From positions 1,116,001 through 1,180,000 of the forward strand of contig NZ_QPES01000001.1 of the NCBI RefSeq assembly GCF_009455685.1: a stretch of 64,000 bases of DNA. Direction: 5' to 3'. The DNA is from Paraburkholderia hayleyella (lineage in GTDB: Bacteria > Pseudomonadota > Gammaproteobacteria > Burkholderiales > Burkholderiaceae). This document shows positions 17,930 through 27,558 of the stretch, in pieces. The first letter of the stretch is position 1. Every line of letters starts with the position of its first letter. A program made the position numbers and the translations under genes. Below the pieces are notes generated by a model, which saw only the letters and a program-made list of their open reading frames with translations, did no database searches and was not told the origin of the DNA.

Positions 17930-18852
17930 TCCGGCTTGACCAGCAACTGACCCATCGTCAGCAGGTCAACGACGTGCAAACCACCGAGCTGCGCACCAAG
18001 GCCGAACAGGCGCTGACGAGCGTGCGTCAGGCCGAGACCCAGATGTCGCAGATCGGCACGCGCCTCGCGGATGCGCAAGGCGCGCAGCAGGCGCTGCAAC
18101 AGCAATACGCCAGTCTCGCCCATAACCGTGACGACTGGACCTTTGCCGAAGTAGGACAAATGCTCGCCAGCGCGAGCGAGCAGTTGCAACTAACAGGCAA
18201 CACCAAACTGGCGCTGTTCGCGCTGCAAAGCGCCGATATGCGCCTTGCCGCCACGGAAGGCGCGCAGGCATTGGCCGTGCGCCGTGCCATCGCGCACGAC
18301 ATCGACAAGCTCAAGGCCGCACCTGTGGCTGATCTGACGGGCATGGCGATCAAGCTTGATAACGCGGTCGCGCTCGTCGACGAACTGCCGCTGAGTGGTG
18401 AAGCGCCGCTAGGTCACACCGTGCCCCATGCCGCGACGCCCGCGGATAGCGCGAAGGTTGCTGCCGCGACCGGCTTGCCGCGCTGGCGGGTCTGGTGGCA
18501 AGAGTTTGCCTCGGGTGTGGGGCAGCAACTGCGCAGCCTGGTGCAGGTGCGCCGTATAGACCATGCCGATGCGATGCTCGTGGCGCCCGATCAGGGTTAC
18601 TTCGTGCGCGAAAACATCAAACTGCGTTTGCTGTCAGCGCGGCTGGCGTTGCTGGCGCGCAATCCGGTCACGCTCAAATCCGATCTGCAGGCAGCCGATG
18701 CCGCGCTCGCCCGTTACTTCGATGCCAGCGCCAAACGCACCCAGACCGTGCGCGGCCTGGTGCAGCAGGTGCAAGCCGGATCCGCGGGGGTTGAGGTGCC
18801 GAACCTCGATGGCAGCATGCAAGCGGTGCAGCAATACCGCAGCCGGGGTTAA
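17650..18852 (+). CDS. hemX: HemX-like membrane protein (frame displaced from hemD)
   Basis: From about 17650 the frame encodes a Pro/Ala/Gly-rich linker, an EARGEAPG-type repeat, one transmembrane helix (LLWLVIVVLACAAGVGG) and a periplasmic coiled-coil region ending at 18852. This is the HemX fold found in hem operons. It is often labelled uroporphyrinogen methyltransferase, but it has no SAM-binding site. No ATG, GTG or TTG precedes the membrane helix in this frame; the first is GTG 17875, inside the helix. Proper production therefore needs a frame change at the C7 run or a corrected base. Confidence 0.8.
   Translation, partial: PPPVVAAAPDTSSASSAARPSNSPQPPSGAGGSSPPAPPRAAAEARGEARGEAPGEAPGEAPKRNAGSPLLWLVIVVLACAAGVGGVALNRKMIRLDQQLTHRQQVNDVQTTELRTKAEQALTSVRQAETQMSQIGTRLADAQGAQQALQQQYASLAHNRDDWTFAEVGQMLASASEQLQLTGNTKLALFALQSADMRLAATEGAQALAVRRAIAHDIDKLKAAPVADLTGMAIKLDNAVALVDELPLSGEAPLGHTVPHAATPADSAKVAAATGLPRWRVWWQEFASGVGQQLRSLVQVRRIDHADAMLVAPDQGYFVRENIKLRLLSARLALLARNPVTLKSDLQAADAALARYFDASAKRTQTVRGLVQQVQAGSAGVEVPNLDGSMQAVQQYRSRG
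17780..17831 (+). repeat. 12-bp tandem repeat in the HemX linker
   Basis: About four to five copies of GGTGAGGCACSC lie in a row and encode repeated Gly-Glu-Ala-Arg/Pro tetrapeptides just before the membrane helix. Length changes in whole units keep the frame. Confidence 0.85.
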
Positions 18853-18854
18853 TC

Positions 18855-20045
18855 ATGACAATCCGGGGACTCCTCTGGCTGGCTATCCTGTTCGCGGTGG
18901 CCGTGGCGCTGGCCACCGTTGGGCGTTTCGATATGGGGCAGGTGCTGTTTGTCTATCCGCCCTATCGCGTCGATCTGTCGATGAACCTCTTCGTTGTGGG
19001 GCTCGTCGTGCTGTTCATCGTGCTTTATATGCTGCTGCGCATTCTGCGCAATATCTGGCGCATGCCGCGGCGAGTGGCGGCTTATCGCGCCCGTGCCCGC
19101 GTGACGAAAGCTCATGCGGCGTTGCGCGATGCGATCAGCAACCTGTATGCGGGACGTTTTTCGCGGGCCGAAAAATCAGCGCGCGAGGCGCTGGCCGATG
19201 CAGGTAACAAGGGTGCGGCGGGCCTGATCGCGGCCAATGCGGCGCACAAGCTGCACGAGTACGGGCGCCGCGACGAATGGCTGGCGCAGATTCACGAGGC
19301 TGACTGGCAGGACGCACGTTTGATGGCCACCGCTGACATGCGCGTCGATGCGCATGACGCCGATGGCGCACTGGCTGCGCTGTCGGAGCTGCCCGCGTCG
19401 GGCTCGCGCCGCATTCACGCGCAGCACATCGCGCTGCGTGCGCAACAGCAGCTCAAGGCTTGGGGCGAAGTGCTGAAACTGGTGCGGATGCTGGAAAAAC
19501 GCGATGCGCTTCATCCCGCCGCGGCGGTGCGCTTGCGCCAGCTTGCGGCGGAGAACCTGTTGCGTGAGCGCCGCCATAACGCGGATGCGTTGCTTGAACT
19601 ATGGCATTCGCTGTCGGCCGTCGAGCGTCATTCGCCCCGGCTGGCCGATTTGGCTGCCGAATTGCTGGTGGTGCTGAACCGTCCGCAAGAGGCGCGCAAG
19701 ATCGTCGAGGAAGCGTTGGCGCATAACTGGGATGCCCGTTTGCTGCGCCGTTATCCCGAGACCGCGGGCGGCGATGCATTGCCCCTGATTCAAAAAGCCG
19801 AAGGCTGGAAAAAGAGCCATCCGGACGATGCCGATCTGCTGTTCGCGCTGGGCCGCCTGTGCCTGCATCAGCAACTGTGGGGCAAGGCGCAATCGTTCCT
19901 TGAAATGGCACTCAAGCTGGCGGATAACGAACCTTTGAAAATTCGCTCGCATCGCGCACTGGCGCGGTTACACGAGCAACTGGGTGATGCCGCGAAGGCT
20001 GGCGAGCATTACCGGGAAAGCGCGCTGGCGATGCATATCGTGTGA
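18855..20045 (+). CDS. hemY: HemY-like TPR membrane protein of the hem operon
   Basis: 396 residues starting two bases after the hemX stop. Two N-terminal membrane helices (about 5-25 and 40-62) are followed by the HemY_N domain (RIWRMPRRVAAYRARARVTKAHAALRDAI) and TPR-like helical repeats. This is the proteobacterial operon protein HemY, not protoporphyrinogen oxidase. Its exact role in haem synthesis is not settled; a scaffold role with HemX at the inner membrane is an inference. Confidence 0.93.
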   Translation: MTIRGLLWLAILFAVAVALATVGRFDMGQVLFVYPPYRVDLSMNLFVVGLVVLFIVLYMLLRILRNIWRMPRRVAAYRARARVTKAHAALRDAISNLYAGRFSRAEKSAREALADAGNKGAAGLIAANAAHKLHEYGRRDEWLAQIHEADWQDARLMATADMRVDAHDADGALAALSELPASGSRRIHAQHIALRAQQQLKAWGEVLKLVRMLEKRDALHPAAAVRLRQLAAENLLRERRHNADALLELWHSLSAVERHSPRLADLAAELLVVLNRPQEARKIVEEALAHNWDARLLRRYPETAGGDALPLIQKAEGWKKSHPDDADLLFALGRLCLHQQLWGKAQSFLEMALKLADNEPLKIRSHRALARLHEQLGDAAKAGEHYRESALAMHIV

Positions 20046-20094
20046 GGCGCATTACTGAGAGAGTAAAGAGTAAAAAGTAAGGAGGGTTTCAATC

Positions 20095-21279
20095 ATGCTT
20101 TCTGCGGAACATCGTGAGATTGTCAAAGCAACCGTGCCATTTCTTGAGGCTGGCGGTGAAGCGCTAGCTACGCATTTCTACGGTTTGATGTTGCGTGAAT
20201 ATCCGGAGGTTCGTCCGCTCTTCAATCAGACCAACCAGGCCAGCGGCGCACAACCCCGTGCGCTGGCTCACAGTGTGTTGATGTACGCACGCCATATCGA
20301 CCACCTTGAAAAACTCGGTGATCTGGTGGCGCAAATCGTCAACAAGCACGTCTCGCTGAATGTCTTGCCCGAGCACTATCCGATCGTTGGTGAGTGTCTG
20401 TTGCGTTCGATTCGTGAAGTACTCGGCAAGGACATTGCGACCGATGCGGTGATAGAAGCGTGGACCGCGGCCTATCAGCAGCTTGCCGGGCTGCTGATCG
20501 GTATTGAAGAGCAGAACTACGCCGCGAAAGAACATGCGCCAGGCGGCTGGCGAGGCACGCGGCGCTTTCGCCTCGCACGGAAGGTGAAAGAGAGCGACGA
20601 AATCACCTCGTTTTATCTGGTGCCCGAGGATGGCGGTGCGCTACTCGATTTCCAACCGGGTCAGTACATCGGTTTGCGGCTCGTCATTGACGGCGAGGAG
20701 GTGCGCCGCAATTACTCGTTATCGGCGGCCGCGAACGGCCAGGAATACCGCATCAGCGTGAAGCGTGAGCCCAATGGCCGGGTTTCGACGTATTTGCATG
20801 AACAACTGGGTGAGGGCGACATCATCGAACTCTTTGCGCCATCCGGTGAGTTCCAGCTCAAACCGGGCACGAAGCCGCTGGTGCTGATTGGCGGAGGCGT
20901 TGGCGTGACGCCGTTGCTGGCGATGCTGCAAACGGCGGCGGCTGCCGCGCCGCGCCCGATTTACTTCATTCATGCGGCGCGCAACGGTGGGGTTCAGGCG
21001 TTTCGGAATAAAGTTGAAGAGCTCGCAGCCCACGTACCACAACTCAAGCGCTTTTACTGTTATGAGAAGCCGCGCCAGACGGATGCAGAGGCAGATGCGA
21101 CAGGCTTGATCGATGAAGCGTTGCTGGCGCAGTGGTTACCGCAATCGCGCGATGTCGAGGCGTACTTCGTGGGGCCGGCTGCATTTATGAAAGCGATGAA
21201 AAAATATCTGAAATCGCTTGGCGTGCCCGAGTCTCAAACCCACTACGAGTTTTTTGGCCCGGCAGCAGCGCTGGAATAA
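20095..21279 (+). CDS. hmp: Flavohaemoprotein, nitric-oxide dioxygenase
   Basis: 394 residues. Domains in order: a globin with the proximal His region (LNVLPEHYPIVGECLL) at about 1-140, a ferredoxin-reductase FAD domain with RNYSLS at about 150-260, and an NAD domain (LIGGGVGVTPLLAML) to the end. It detoxifies NO to nitrate using O2 and NADPH/NADH. A GGAGG site precedes the start. It follows hemY by 49 bp, giving a haem protein next to haem synthesis. A 15-bp tandem duplication covers the stop codon. Confidence 0.96.
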   Translation: MLSAEHREIVKATVPFLEAGGEALATHFYGLMLREYPEVRPLFNQTNQASGAQPRALAHSVLMYARHIDHLEKLGDLVAQIVNKHVSLNVLPEHYPIVGECLLRSIREVLGKDIATDAVIEAWTAAYQQLAGLLIGIEEQNYAAKEHAPGGWRGTRRFRLARKVKESDEITSFYLVPEDGGALLDFQPGQYIGLRLVIDGEEVRRNYSLSAAANGQEYRISVKREPNGRVSTYLHEQLGEGDIIELFAPSGEFQLKPGTKPLVLIGGGVGVTPLLAMLQTAAAAAPRPIYFIHAARNGGVQAFRNKVEELAAHVPQLKRFYCYEKPRQTDAEADATGLIDEALLAQWLPQSRDVEAYFVGPAAFMKAMKKYLKSLGVPESQTHYEFFGPAAALE

Positions 21280-21298
21280 GCCGCGCTGGAATAAGCCG
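21269..21298 (+). repeat. 15-bp tandem duplication at the hmp stop codon
   Basis: CGCTGGAATAAGCCG occurs twice in succession; the first copy contains the hmp stop TAA. The duplicate is therefore silent to the protein. Confidence 0.9.
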
Positions 21299-21673
21299 CG
21301 AGGCGGACACGGATAGATTTCCGTTTTATGGTTTTCAGGTCCGCCTGCGGCAGGCGTTTCATCAAATATGCCCGGATTGCCGCAATGATAATCCGGGCAA
21401 TGATGCAAATAGCTTTTATTGCTATCGCAGCACATAAAAATAAGCATCCAGGGCAAACGACAATAACCCATGCCACTGAAGCCACTGAAAAATGCGGGTC
21501 TCGCCGTTAATCAAAATGGCTTGCCCAGTATTGTTCGATAAATAAATTCAGACGAATAAGTAATTGAAAATAAATCATTAAAATTATTCTTGTAGTTATT
21601 TTGAAATAAATGATATACAAGTCGCCAGTTTTACCGATTGACTTCAAAACATAAGTGAATGATCGGATTGAAC
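21280..21673 (+). promoter_or_regulatory. AT-rich leader of the autotransporter gene
   Basis: This 390-bp gap has no convincing gene and becomes strikingly AT-rich from about 21490 to 21660, unlike the surrounding DNA. A candidate promoter is TTGTAG (21590-21595), 18-bp spacer, TATACA (21614-21619). An inverted repeat GCCCGGATT/AATCCGGGC lies at 21370-21398. AT-rich leaders of this kind are often H-NS targets; that is inference. Confidence 0.45.
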
Positions 21674-24600
21674 ATGACGAAAAAAATCAAAGTGGCTGGA
21701 ATTGGCGGAGTCATCCTGTTCATGGGCGCCGTACCGTCCAGCGCCGGGGCCGCCTGTACGAACCCAGTACCGGGCAGCAACACGACGGTGAACTGCTCAG
21801 GCAGCGGCATTTCGTCAGTGAACGCGGCGAGCGGCAGTTCGGGTGTGACGATCAACATCGATGCAGGCGCAACCGGCAATTACACGCTGCCGGGCACGAC
21901 CACGCCTTTTACCGTCGATTCCACGAGTGCGATCACGAACAACGGCAAGCTGTCGATGTCGGGCGACGGTACGGGTTTTACACAACGTGGCGCGGTACTG
22001 CTCGGCGTGCATGACGGCAATACGATAACCAATGGCGTGTCGGGTGTGATTGCCACGACGGGCGCCTACAGTGATGGCATAGCCGCCAATGGTCACGACA
22101 ACACACTCGTCAATCACGGCACGATCACGACCCAGGGCAATAACTCATACGGCATGACAGCTGCATGGGGGCAGGTCAACTCGGGTGCGGCGGACAATAC
22201 GATCACCAACACCGGAACGGTTTTAACCTCGGGCAGCAATGCGCGCGCTGTGTCGATTCTTGGCGGCAGTAGCACGATCAACAACAGTGGCACGATGAAT
22301 GCGAGCGGCCGCGATGCCACGGCCGTCTACATGCAGGGCAACAATGACACGCTGATCAACAGCGGCACAATCGAGAGCACGGGCACCGTATCGGGCAGCG
22401 GCAACGTTGATGCGGTGGTGTCGAACACCGTCAGCGGTTTGTTTACCGCGACGATCACAAACCTGGCCGGCGGCAAGATCATCAGCAACAACGGCATCGG
22501 CGTGCGCTCGACCAACGGCAACACAACCATCACCAACGCGGGGCTGATTCAGGGCGGTGACGGCACCGCGATCAAGGGCGGTAACGGCAACGTGACGCTG
22601 ATCCTGCAGACAGGCTCGCAGATTATCGGCGCGGCCGAAGGTGGGCGTGGCGCCAACACCGTGACGTTGCAGGGCTCGGGCACGGCATCAAACGCATTCA
22701 CGGATTTCCAGAGCCTGACGATGGAGGGCGCTGACTGGACATGGGCGGGCACGGGAACGTTTTCAAACGCGCTCGTGCAAAGCGGCACGCTCAATCTCAC
22801 GGGCATGCTGGGCACCACGACAGCATCGGTCATGGCGACGGTGAACGCCGGCGCAACCTTGCAGGCGAATGCCTCGAACTTGCCGCTGTCGGTCACCAGC
22901 AACGGGCTTGTACGCTTCCAGCAGGACACGACCGGCACCTATGCGGGCACCCTCCTTGGCAACGGTGCTGTCGAGAAGACGGGCACGGGCACATTGACGC
23001 TTACGCCCACCGCAGCCGGCGGCAACAGCTACACGGGCGGCACAACGATCACGCAGGGCACGCTGGTGGTTGCGACCGATCATGCGCTGGGCGCACAGTC
23101 GGGCGGCCTCACGTTCAATGGCGGCACGCTGCGGTTCGGCCAGACGTTCAACCTGACCGCGGAGCGCGCGGTGTCCATCACGTCGAACAACGGCACGATT
23201 GATACACAGGGCTTTAATTCGGCGATTGCGCAGAACATCACGGGCACGGGTTCGCTGACGAAGCAGGGCAGCGGCACGCTGACGCTGAATGGCGCGAACA
23301 GCTACGCAGGCGGCACGAACGTGAATGCAGGTAGCGTGATCGTTGGCGATGGCACGAGCGCATCGGCTGCCCTGGGCGGCAGCGGCCCCGTGAGGGTCGC
23401 GTCGGGCGCGACGCTTGGCGGCTACGGCCGCGTCACGGGCAACGTGACGAACAACGGCACGATTGTCGTGGCGAATGCCTTTACGAGCCTCGCCAGCGGG
23501 GCTGCGGGCAACTTCGGGATCAACGGCAACCTGATAAACGCGGGGCTCGTGCAACTGGGTGGCCGGGGCGTTGGCAACACGCTAACGGTTGCGGGCAACT
23601 ATGTCGGGCAGAACGCAGCGATTGCGCTGAATACCTATCTGGCGGGTGACGGTGCGGCATCTGACAAGCTGATCGTCAGTGGCGGCAACGCAAGCGGTAG
23701 CAGCATGCTGAAGGTGACGAACGTCGGTGGTCCTGGTGCACAGACGACAGGTAACGGCATCCAGGTTGTGCAGGTGATGAATGGCGCAACGACGGGTACC
23801 GGTGCATTCGCGTTGTCGGGTGGAGCGGTCAGTGCCGGGGCCTATAAGTACTTCCTCGCCAAGGGTGGAGTGTCCGGTGGCACGGGTAACAACTGGTACC
23901 TGCGCAACACGATTCCGTCGGCGCCCTCTCCACCTCCACCTGTGATACCGCCTACACCGCCTGTAACGCCACCCGTGACGCCACCCGTGACGCCACCTGT
24001 AACGCCGCCTGTCACACCCATCGTCACGGGAGAAGGCACGCCTGATTCGATCGTCAATGCCGTCGAGCAGGCGAAACCGGATGCGAATCAGGTGCCTGTC
24101 TATCGTCCTGAAGTCCCGCTGTACGCGGAAGCGCCGGCCGTCGCGCGCCAGCTCGGCCTGCTGCAGATCGACACGTTCCACGAGCGCCAGGGTGAACAGT
24201 CGTTGCTCACCGAAAAGGGCTCGGTGCCCGCATCGTGGGTGCGCACTTGGGGCGGGCATAGCGACATCCAGCAAAAAGGCGAGGTGAACCCCTCGTTCGA
24301 CGGCACGGTCTGGGGCACGCAAATTGGGCAGGAACTATACGCGGACAACCGGCCAGGCGGACAGCGTAATCACTACGGCTTTCTTCTCGGGTTCTCGCGT
24401 GCGGTGGGGGACGCCAAGGGTTTCGCGCTTGCGCAACCCGATCTCGATGTCGGTTCGTTGCAGGTCAATGCGTACAACCTGGGCGGCTACTGGACGCATA
24501 TCGGCCCGGGAGGCTGGTACACGGACGCTGTCGTGATGGGCAGCGCGCTAACGGTGCGCACGCATTCGAATGACAACGTGAGCGGTTCGACGAATGGCAA

Positions 24601-25051
24601 CGCGTTCACCGGCTCGCTCGAAGCGGGTCTGCCTATTGCGCTTGGCTATGGGCTCACGCTTGAGCCGCAGGCGCAACTGGTGTGGCAGTACCTCGCGCTT
24701 GAGCGGTTCAACGATGGCGTATCGGACGTCACGTGGAATAACGGTAATACCTTCCTCGGCCGGATTGGCGCACGGCTGCAATGGGCGTTCAGCGCGAACG
24801 GCGTCGACTGGATGCCGTATCTGCGCATGAATGTACTGCGCTCGTTCGGCGTGAACGACAAGACGACGTTTAGCGGCACGACGACGCTCGGCACGCAGGT
24901 CGGGCAGACGGCCGGACAAATCGGCGTCGGGCTTGCCGCGCAGTTGACGAAGCGCGGCAGCATGTATGTGACGTTCAGCTATCTGACGAACCTGGGCGGT
25001 GAGCACCAGCGCACGATAACGGGAAATGGCGGCGTGCGCTGGGCATGGTGA
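21674..25051 (+). CDS. Type V autotransporter with beta-helix passenger
   Basis: About 1125 residues from ATG 21674 (ATG 21659 also possible). Order: signal peptide ending near SSAGA; a Gly/Asn/Thr-rich passenger with many short NxGT/ITN repeats predicting a right-handed beta helix; two autotransporter-associated strand repeats (KTGTGTLTL...SYTGGT and KQGSGTLTLNGANSYAGGT); a Pro-Val-Thr linker of five PVTP units; and a C-terminal barrel (from VPASWVRTWGG) ending in tryptophan as outer-membrane barrels do. No protease or lipase motif is seen, so it is likely an adhesin-like surface protein. Upstream DNA is unusually AT-rich. Confidence 0.93.
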   Translation: MTKKIKVAGIGGVILFMGAVPSSAGAACTNPVPGSNTTVNCSGSGISSVNAASGSSGVTINIDAGATGNYTLPGTTTPFTVDSTSAITNNGKLSMSGDGTGFTQRGAVLLGVHDGNTITNGVSGVIATTGAYSDGIAANGHDNTLVNHGTITTQGNNSYGMTAAWGQVNSGAADNTITNTGTVLTSGSNARAVSILGGSSTINNSGTMNASGRDATAVYMQGNNDTLINSGTIESTGTVSGSGNVDAVVSNTVSGLFTATITNLAGGKIISNNGIGVRSTNGNTTITNAGLIQGGDGTAIKGGNGNVTLILQTGSQIIGAAEGGRGANTVTLQGSGTASNAFTDFQSLTMEGADWTWAGTGTFSNALVQSGTLNLTGMLGTTTASVMATVNAGATLQANASNLPLSVTSNGLVRFQQDTTGTYAGTLLGNGAVEKTGTGTLTLTPTAAGGNSYTGGTTITQGTLVVATDHALGAQSGGLTFNGGTLRFGQTFNLTAERAVSITSNNGTIDTQGFNSAIAQNITGTGSLTKQGSGTLTLNGANSYAGGTNVNAGSVIVGDGTSASAALGGSGPVRVASGATLGGYGRVTGNVTNNGTIVVANAFTSLASGAAGNFGINGNLINAGLVQLGGRGVGNTLTVAGNYVGQNAAIALNTYLAGDGAASDKLIVSGGNASGSSMLKVTNVGGPGAQTTGNGIQVVQVMNGATTGTGAFALSGGAVSAGAYKYFLAKGGVSGGTGNNWYLRNTIPSAPSPPPPVIPPTPPVTPPVTPPVTPPVTPPVTPIVTGEGTPDSIVNAVEQAKPDANQVPVYRPEVPLYAEAPAVARQLGLLQIDTFHERQGEQSLLTEKGSVPASWVRTWGGHSDIQQKGEVNPSFDGTVWGTQIGQELYADNRPGGQRNHYGFLLGFSRAVGDAKGFALAQPDLDVGSLQVNAYNLGGYWTHIGPGGWYTDAVVMGSALTVRTHSNDNVSGSTNGNAFTGSLEAGLPIALGYGLTLEPQAQLVWQYLALERFNDGVSDVTWNNGNTFLGRIGARLQWAFSANGVDWMPYLRMNVLRSFGVNDKTTFSGTTTLGTQVGQTAGQIGVGLAAQLTKRGSMYVTFSYLTNLGGEHQRTITGNGGVRWAW

Positions 25052-25124
25052 ACGCTGGCTGAATCCGGTGTCGGCTGTCGTGGCTGCAAAGGGAGGGGGA
25101 AAGAACCCCAACAACCCAAAGGAC

Positions 25125-25152
25125 GCAAAAAAGCCCGCTTAGTGGCGGGCTT
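25125..25152 (-). terminator. Rho-independent terminator, minus strand
   Basis: Stem AAGCCCGC/GCGGGCTT (25131-25138 and 25145-25152). On the minus strand it is followed by a T run, the complement of AAAAAA just before 25131. Orientation fits the end of the tRNA-Pro transcript, about 140 bp downstream of that gene. Confidence 0.75.
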
Positions 25153-25162
25153 GGTGGGGTGT

Positions 25163-25186
25163 TCAATGGCGTGCTCAATGGCGTGC
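25163..25186. repeat. 12-bp tandem duplication
   Basis: TCAATGGCGTGC occurs twice in succession in the spacer between the terminator and tRNA-Pro. Confidence 0.85.
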
Positions 25187-25247
25187 TTTGAGTGCGGCGG
25201 TGTTTTGCCAATTTGATGCATTGCTCAAGCAGTTTTTTTCAAAGTCA

Positions 25248-25273
25248 GACAGCGACGATGTTATGTCGCTGTC
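25248..25273 (-). other. Stem-loop downstream of tRNA-Pro
   Basis: GACAGCGAC/GTCGCTGTC form a perfect 9-bp stem with an 8-nt loop, 15 bp beyond the encoded CCA of the minus-strand tRNA. It may be a trailer hairpin that guides 3' processing, upstream of the true terminator. Confidence 0.45.
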
Positions 25274-25287
25274 TTCCCCGAAATGCT

Positions 25288-25364
25288 TGGTCGGAGCGAT
25301 AGGATTCGAACCTACGACCCTCTGATCCCAAATCAGATGCGCTACCAGGCTGCGCTACGCTCCG
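25288..25364 (-). tRNA. tRNA-Pro (anticodon TGG)
   Basis: Cloverleaf on the minus strand: acceptor CGGAGCG/CGCTCCG, D arm GCGC AGCCTGGTA GCGC, anticodon stem CTGAT/ATCAG region with loop containing TGG, T arm with GTTCGAATC, and an encoded CCA. A spurious open frame covers this region and should not be called a protein. Confidence 0.95.
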
Positions 25365-25534
25365 AAGAGAGACGGATATTAGCCTGTTTCAAATACACTC
25401 GTCAATCGACGTTTGCATGTTTATTGAAACTTGTTATTTTTCTTTGCGAGACGCGGATTTTTCATGCGTGTTTCGTGTGTGCAGGCCGATGAGCTAGCCC
25501 ACTTGATGGCATGCGATGGCATGCCCCGGGAGGG

Positions 25535-27379
25535 TCAGCGTGGCGTTTTCAGCCATGCGCGCAACGCGGCTTCGACGTCTTGCAGCACGGGTGCCCAGTC
25601 GCCCAGTTCGCGCTGGCGAAAAAGCCGCGCCGAGGGATACCACGGACTATCGTTGCGTCTCACCATCCAGCGCCAGTCAGTACAGGTTGGCAGCAAGATC
25701 CACATGGGTAGCCCCGCAGCACCGGCCAGGTGCGCCACCGAGGTGTCGACGGTCAGCAGCAGATCAAGGTGATGAAGCAACGCCAGGGTGTCGCTGAAGG
25801 TTTCGATGTGCGCGGCGGGCATTTGCATAGGGGCCGCTGCGTTGAGGGTGCATGGGTCATTTTCGGCCGGGCCTTTCTGCAGCGAAAACCAGGTCACGCC
25901 AGGTAGCTGCAACAGGGGCGCGAGTAACGGCAGTGCAATCGAGCGGTAACGATCGAACCTGTAATCGGGGTTGCCGGCCCAGATGAGACCGATACGCTTC
26001 GTGTCGCCCGCCGCGGAGCGCGTAGGACGCATAGAAGGCACGGAGGGTCCGGCGTTCAGCATGGCCAGCTTTTTGCGCCAGTGCTCGATGTCTTCGGGCG
26101 GGGCGGCCAGGTAGGGTGTCATGGCGGGCAGCATGGCCAGTTCGAGCTTCATGTGTTCCGCGACGCGCGTCATGCGGCACCAGTAATCGTAGGGTCCAGG
26201 CGGCAAGGTTTGCCATGCAGTGTGCACACCCGTGACGTGACGAGCGAGTTCGACGAGTGGCTGGTCAACCCAGACGTCTACTTGCGCACCGCGTTGATGC
26301 AGCCAGGCGGCCAGACGCAAAAACTGCAACTGGTCGCCCAGACCTTGTTCGCCAATCAGCAGGAAGCGGCATCCCGCGAGGGCTTCGCCTTGCCACTCGG
26401 GCCAGTCAGGCCGCACGAGGTCATGGTTCTCGGGCAGCTTTTCGTGCCACACATATTGTTTCCAGCCCTGCTCGAAGTCGCCGAAACGCAGTTGCGTGAG
26501 GGCGAGATTAAATTGCGCGGAGGCGTCATGAGGCAAGAGGCGGGCAGCTTCGATGCTGTGCCCGCGGGCTGCGTCGAAGTCACCCAGGATATTGCAGGCG
26601 TAGGACGCGTTGTGATGCAGCAGGGCATGTTCCGGATCGAGCGCGAGCCCTTGCTGCGCCACGCTGAGGGCATCGTCGAAGTGTTCAAGCTGGTTGAGCG
26701 TAAAGGCGAGTTCTTTCAGCGCGAAGACATCGGCGCTAAAACGCTCACGGAGCTGCGCCAGCCATGGGTACAGAGGCGCGCCCAGTGCGGCGAGCGCGCG
26801 GAGCAGCGCGAGGCCGGCTTGCAAATGGGTGGGGTCTTCGTGGCAGAGCTGCTGAAAATGATGAGCCGCTTTTTCGTGCTGTGCGTTTTCAGCGTACAGC
26901 GTACCGAGCGCGAACCTCGCGGCATGCAACCGCGGATTGAGTTCGAGCGCGCGCAGATAGTGCTGCCCGGCTTTGGCTGGCTCGCCGGTTTGTCTCAGGC
27001 AGTCGCCGAATTGCTGCTGTAGCACGGCCGTGTCGCCCGCGATGTCCAGCGCCAGTTGGCACAACGCACAGGCTTCCTGGTGGCTGCCATATGCGCTAGC
27101 TAGCGCAATGCGCTGGTTCCAGATATCCGCGCGTGCAGGTGCCGCGTTCAGGGCACGGTCCAGATAGTCGCGGGCGCGCCCGGGCTGATCTGCTTGTAGC
27201 GACGCCAGGGCCAGCCGGTGCAGGACATCCGGATGGCCGGGTTGCAGTACCTGAACGGCTTCGTAGAGTTGTAGCGCGTCGTGAATCTGGCCTGCCAGGT
27301 AATGCGTATCGGCGCGGATGAACAGGGCGGTGGCGTGCGCATCGTTGAACGCCGGCTCGGGCAAGGGCAATAAAGACAC
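25535..27379 (-). CDS. TPR-domain protein with C-terminal glycosyltransferase-9-like domain
   Basis: 614 residues. The first about 330 residues are tetratricopeptide helices, with alternating TPR signatures such as YLRALELNPRLHAARFALGTLYAEN. The C-terminal part has the GT-B-like ending of heptosyltransferase-related proteins: LIWAGNPDYRFDRYRSI, a FSLQKG segment, and DLLLTVDTSVAHLAGAAGLPMWILL. Such proteins are annotated as TPR glycosyltransferases, often near flagellin or surface-glycan genes; none are here. Acceptor and donor are unknown. Downstream a 10-bp tandem GATGGCATGC occurs (25505-25524). Confidence 0.85.
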   Translation of the reverse strand: MSLLPLPEPAFNDAHATALFIRADTHYLAGQIHDALQLYEAVQVLQPGHPDVLHRLALASLQADQPGRARDYLDRALNAAPARADIWNQRIALASAYGSHQEACALCQLALDIAGDTAVLQQQFGDCLRQTGEPAKAGQHYLRALELNPRLHAARFALGTLYAENAQHEKAAHHFQQLCHEDPTHLQAGLALLRALAALGAPLYPWLAQLRERFSADVFALKELAFTLNQLEHFDDALSVAQQGLALDPEHALLHHNASYACNILGDFDAARGHSIEAARLLPHDASAQFNLALTQLRFGDFEQGWKQYVWHEKLPENHDLVRPDWPEWQGEALAGCRFLLIGEQGLGDQLQFLRLAAWLHQRGAQVDVWVDQPLVELARHVTGVHTAWQTLPPGPYDYWCRMTRVAEHMKLELAMLPAMTPYLAAPPEDIEHWRKKLAMLNAGPSVPSMRPTRSAAGDTKRIGLIWAGNPDYRFDRYRSIALPLLAPLLQLPGVTWFSLQKGPAENDPCTLNAAAPMQMPAAHIETFSDTLALLHHLDLLLTVDTSVAHLAGAAGLPMWILLPTCTDWRWMVRRNDSPWYPSARLFRQRELGDWAPVLQDVEAALRAWLKTPR

Positions 27380-27558
27380 GGGGCGGATCCTGAAAACACA
27401 GCGAGATATCAGACAGATACAGCAGACGGATACTAGCCGCTGATTTTAAAGGATCGAGCCGTGAGCCATGACATCGTAGAATGCGATGTTGCGTTTGCCG
27501 TGGCGGCAGATAAATGGTGCCGCGCCGAGGTTAAACCCGTTCATCCGCTAATCTGCCG

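Noticed and set aside
17875..18852. HemX as uroporphyrinogen-III C-methyltransferase
   Set aside because: There is no SAM-binding motif; the membrane helix and coiled coil fit HemX, and the methyltransferase label is a known misannotation.
25283..25492. Open frame covering tRNA-Pro
   Set aside because: The frame reads through the tRNA complement; the cloverleaf fully explains the sequence and this is a common false gene.
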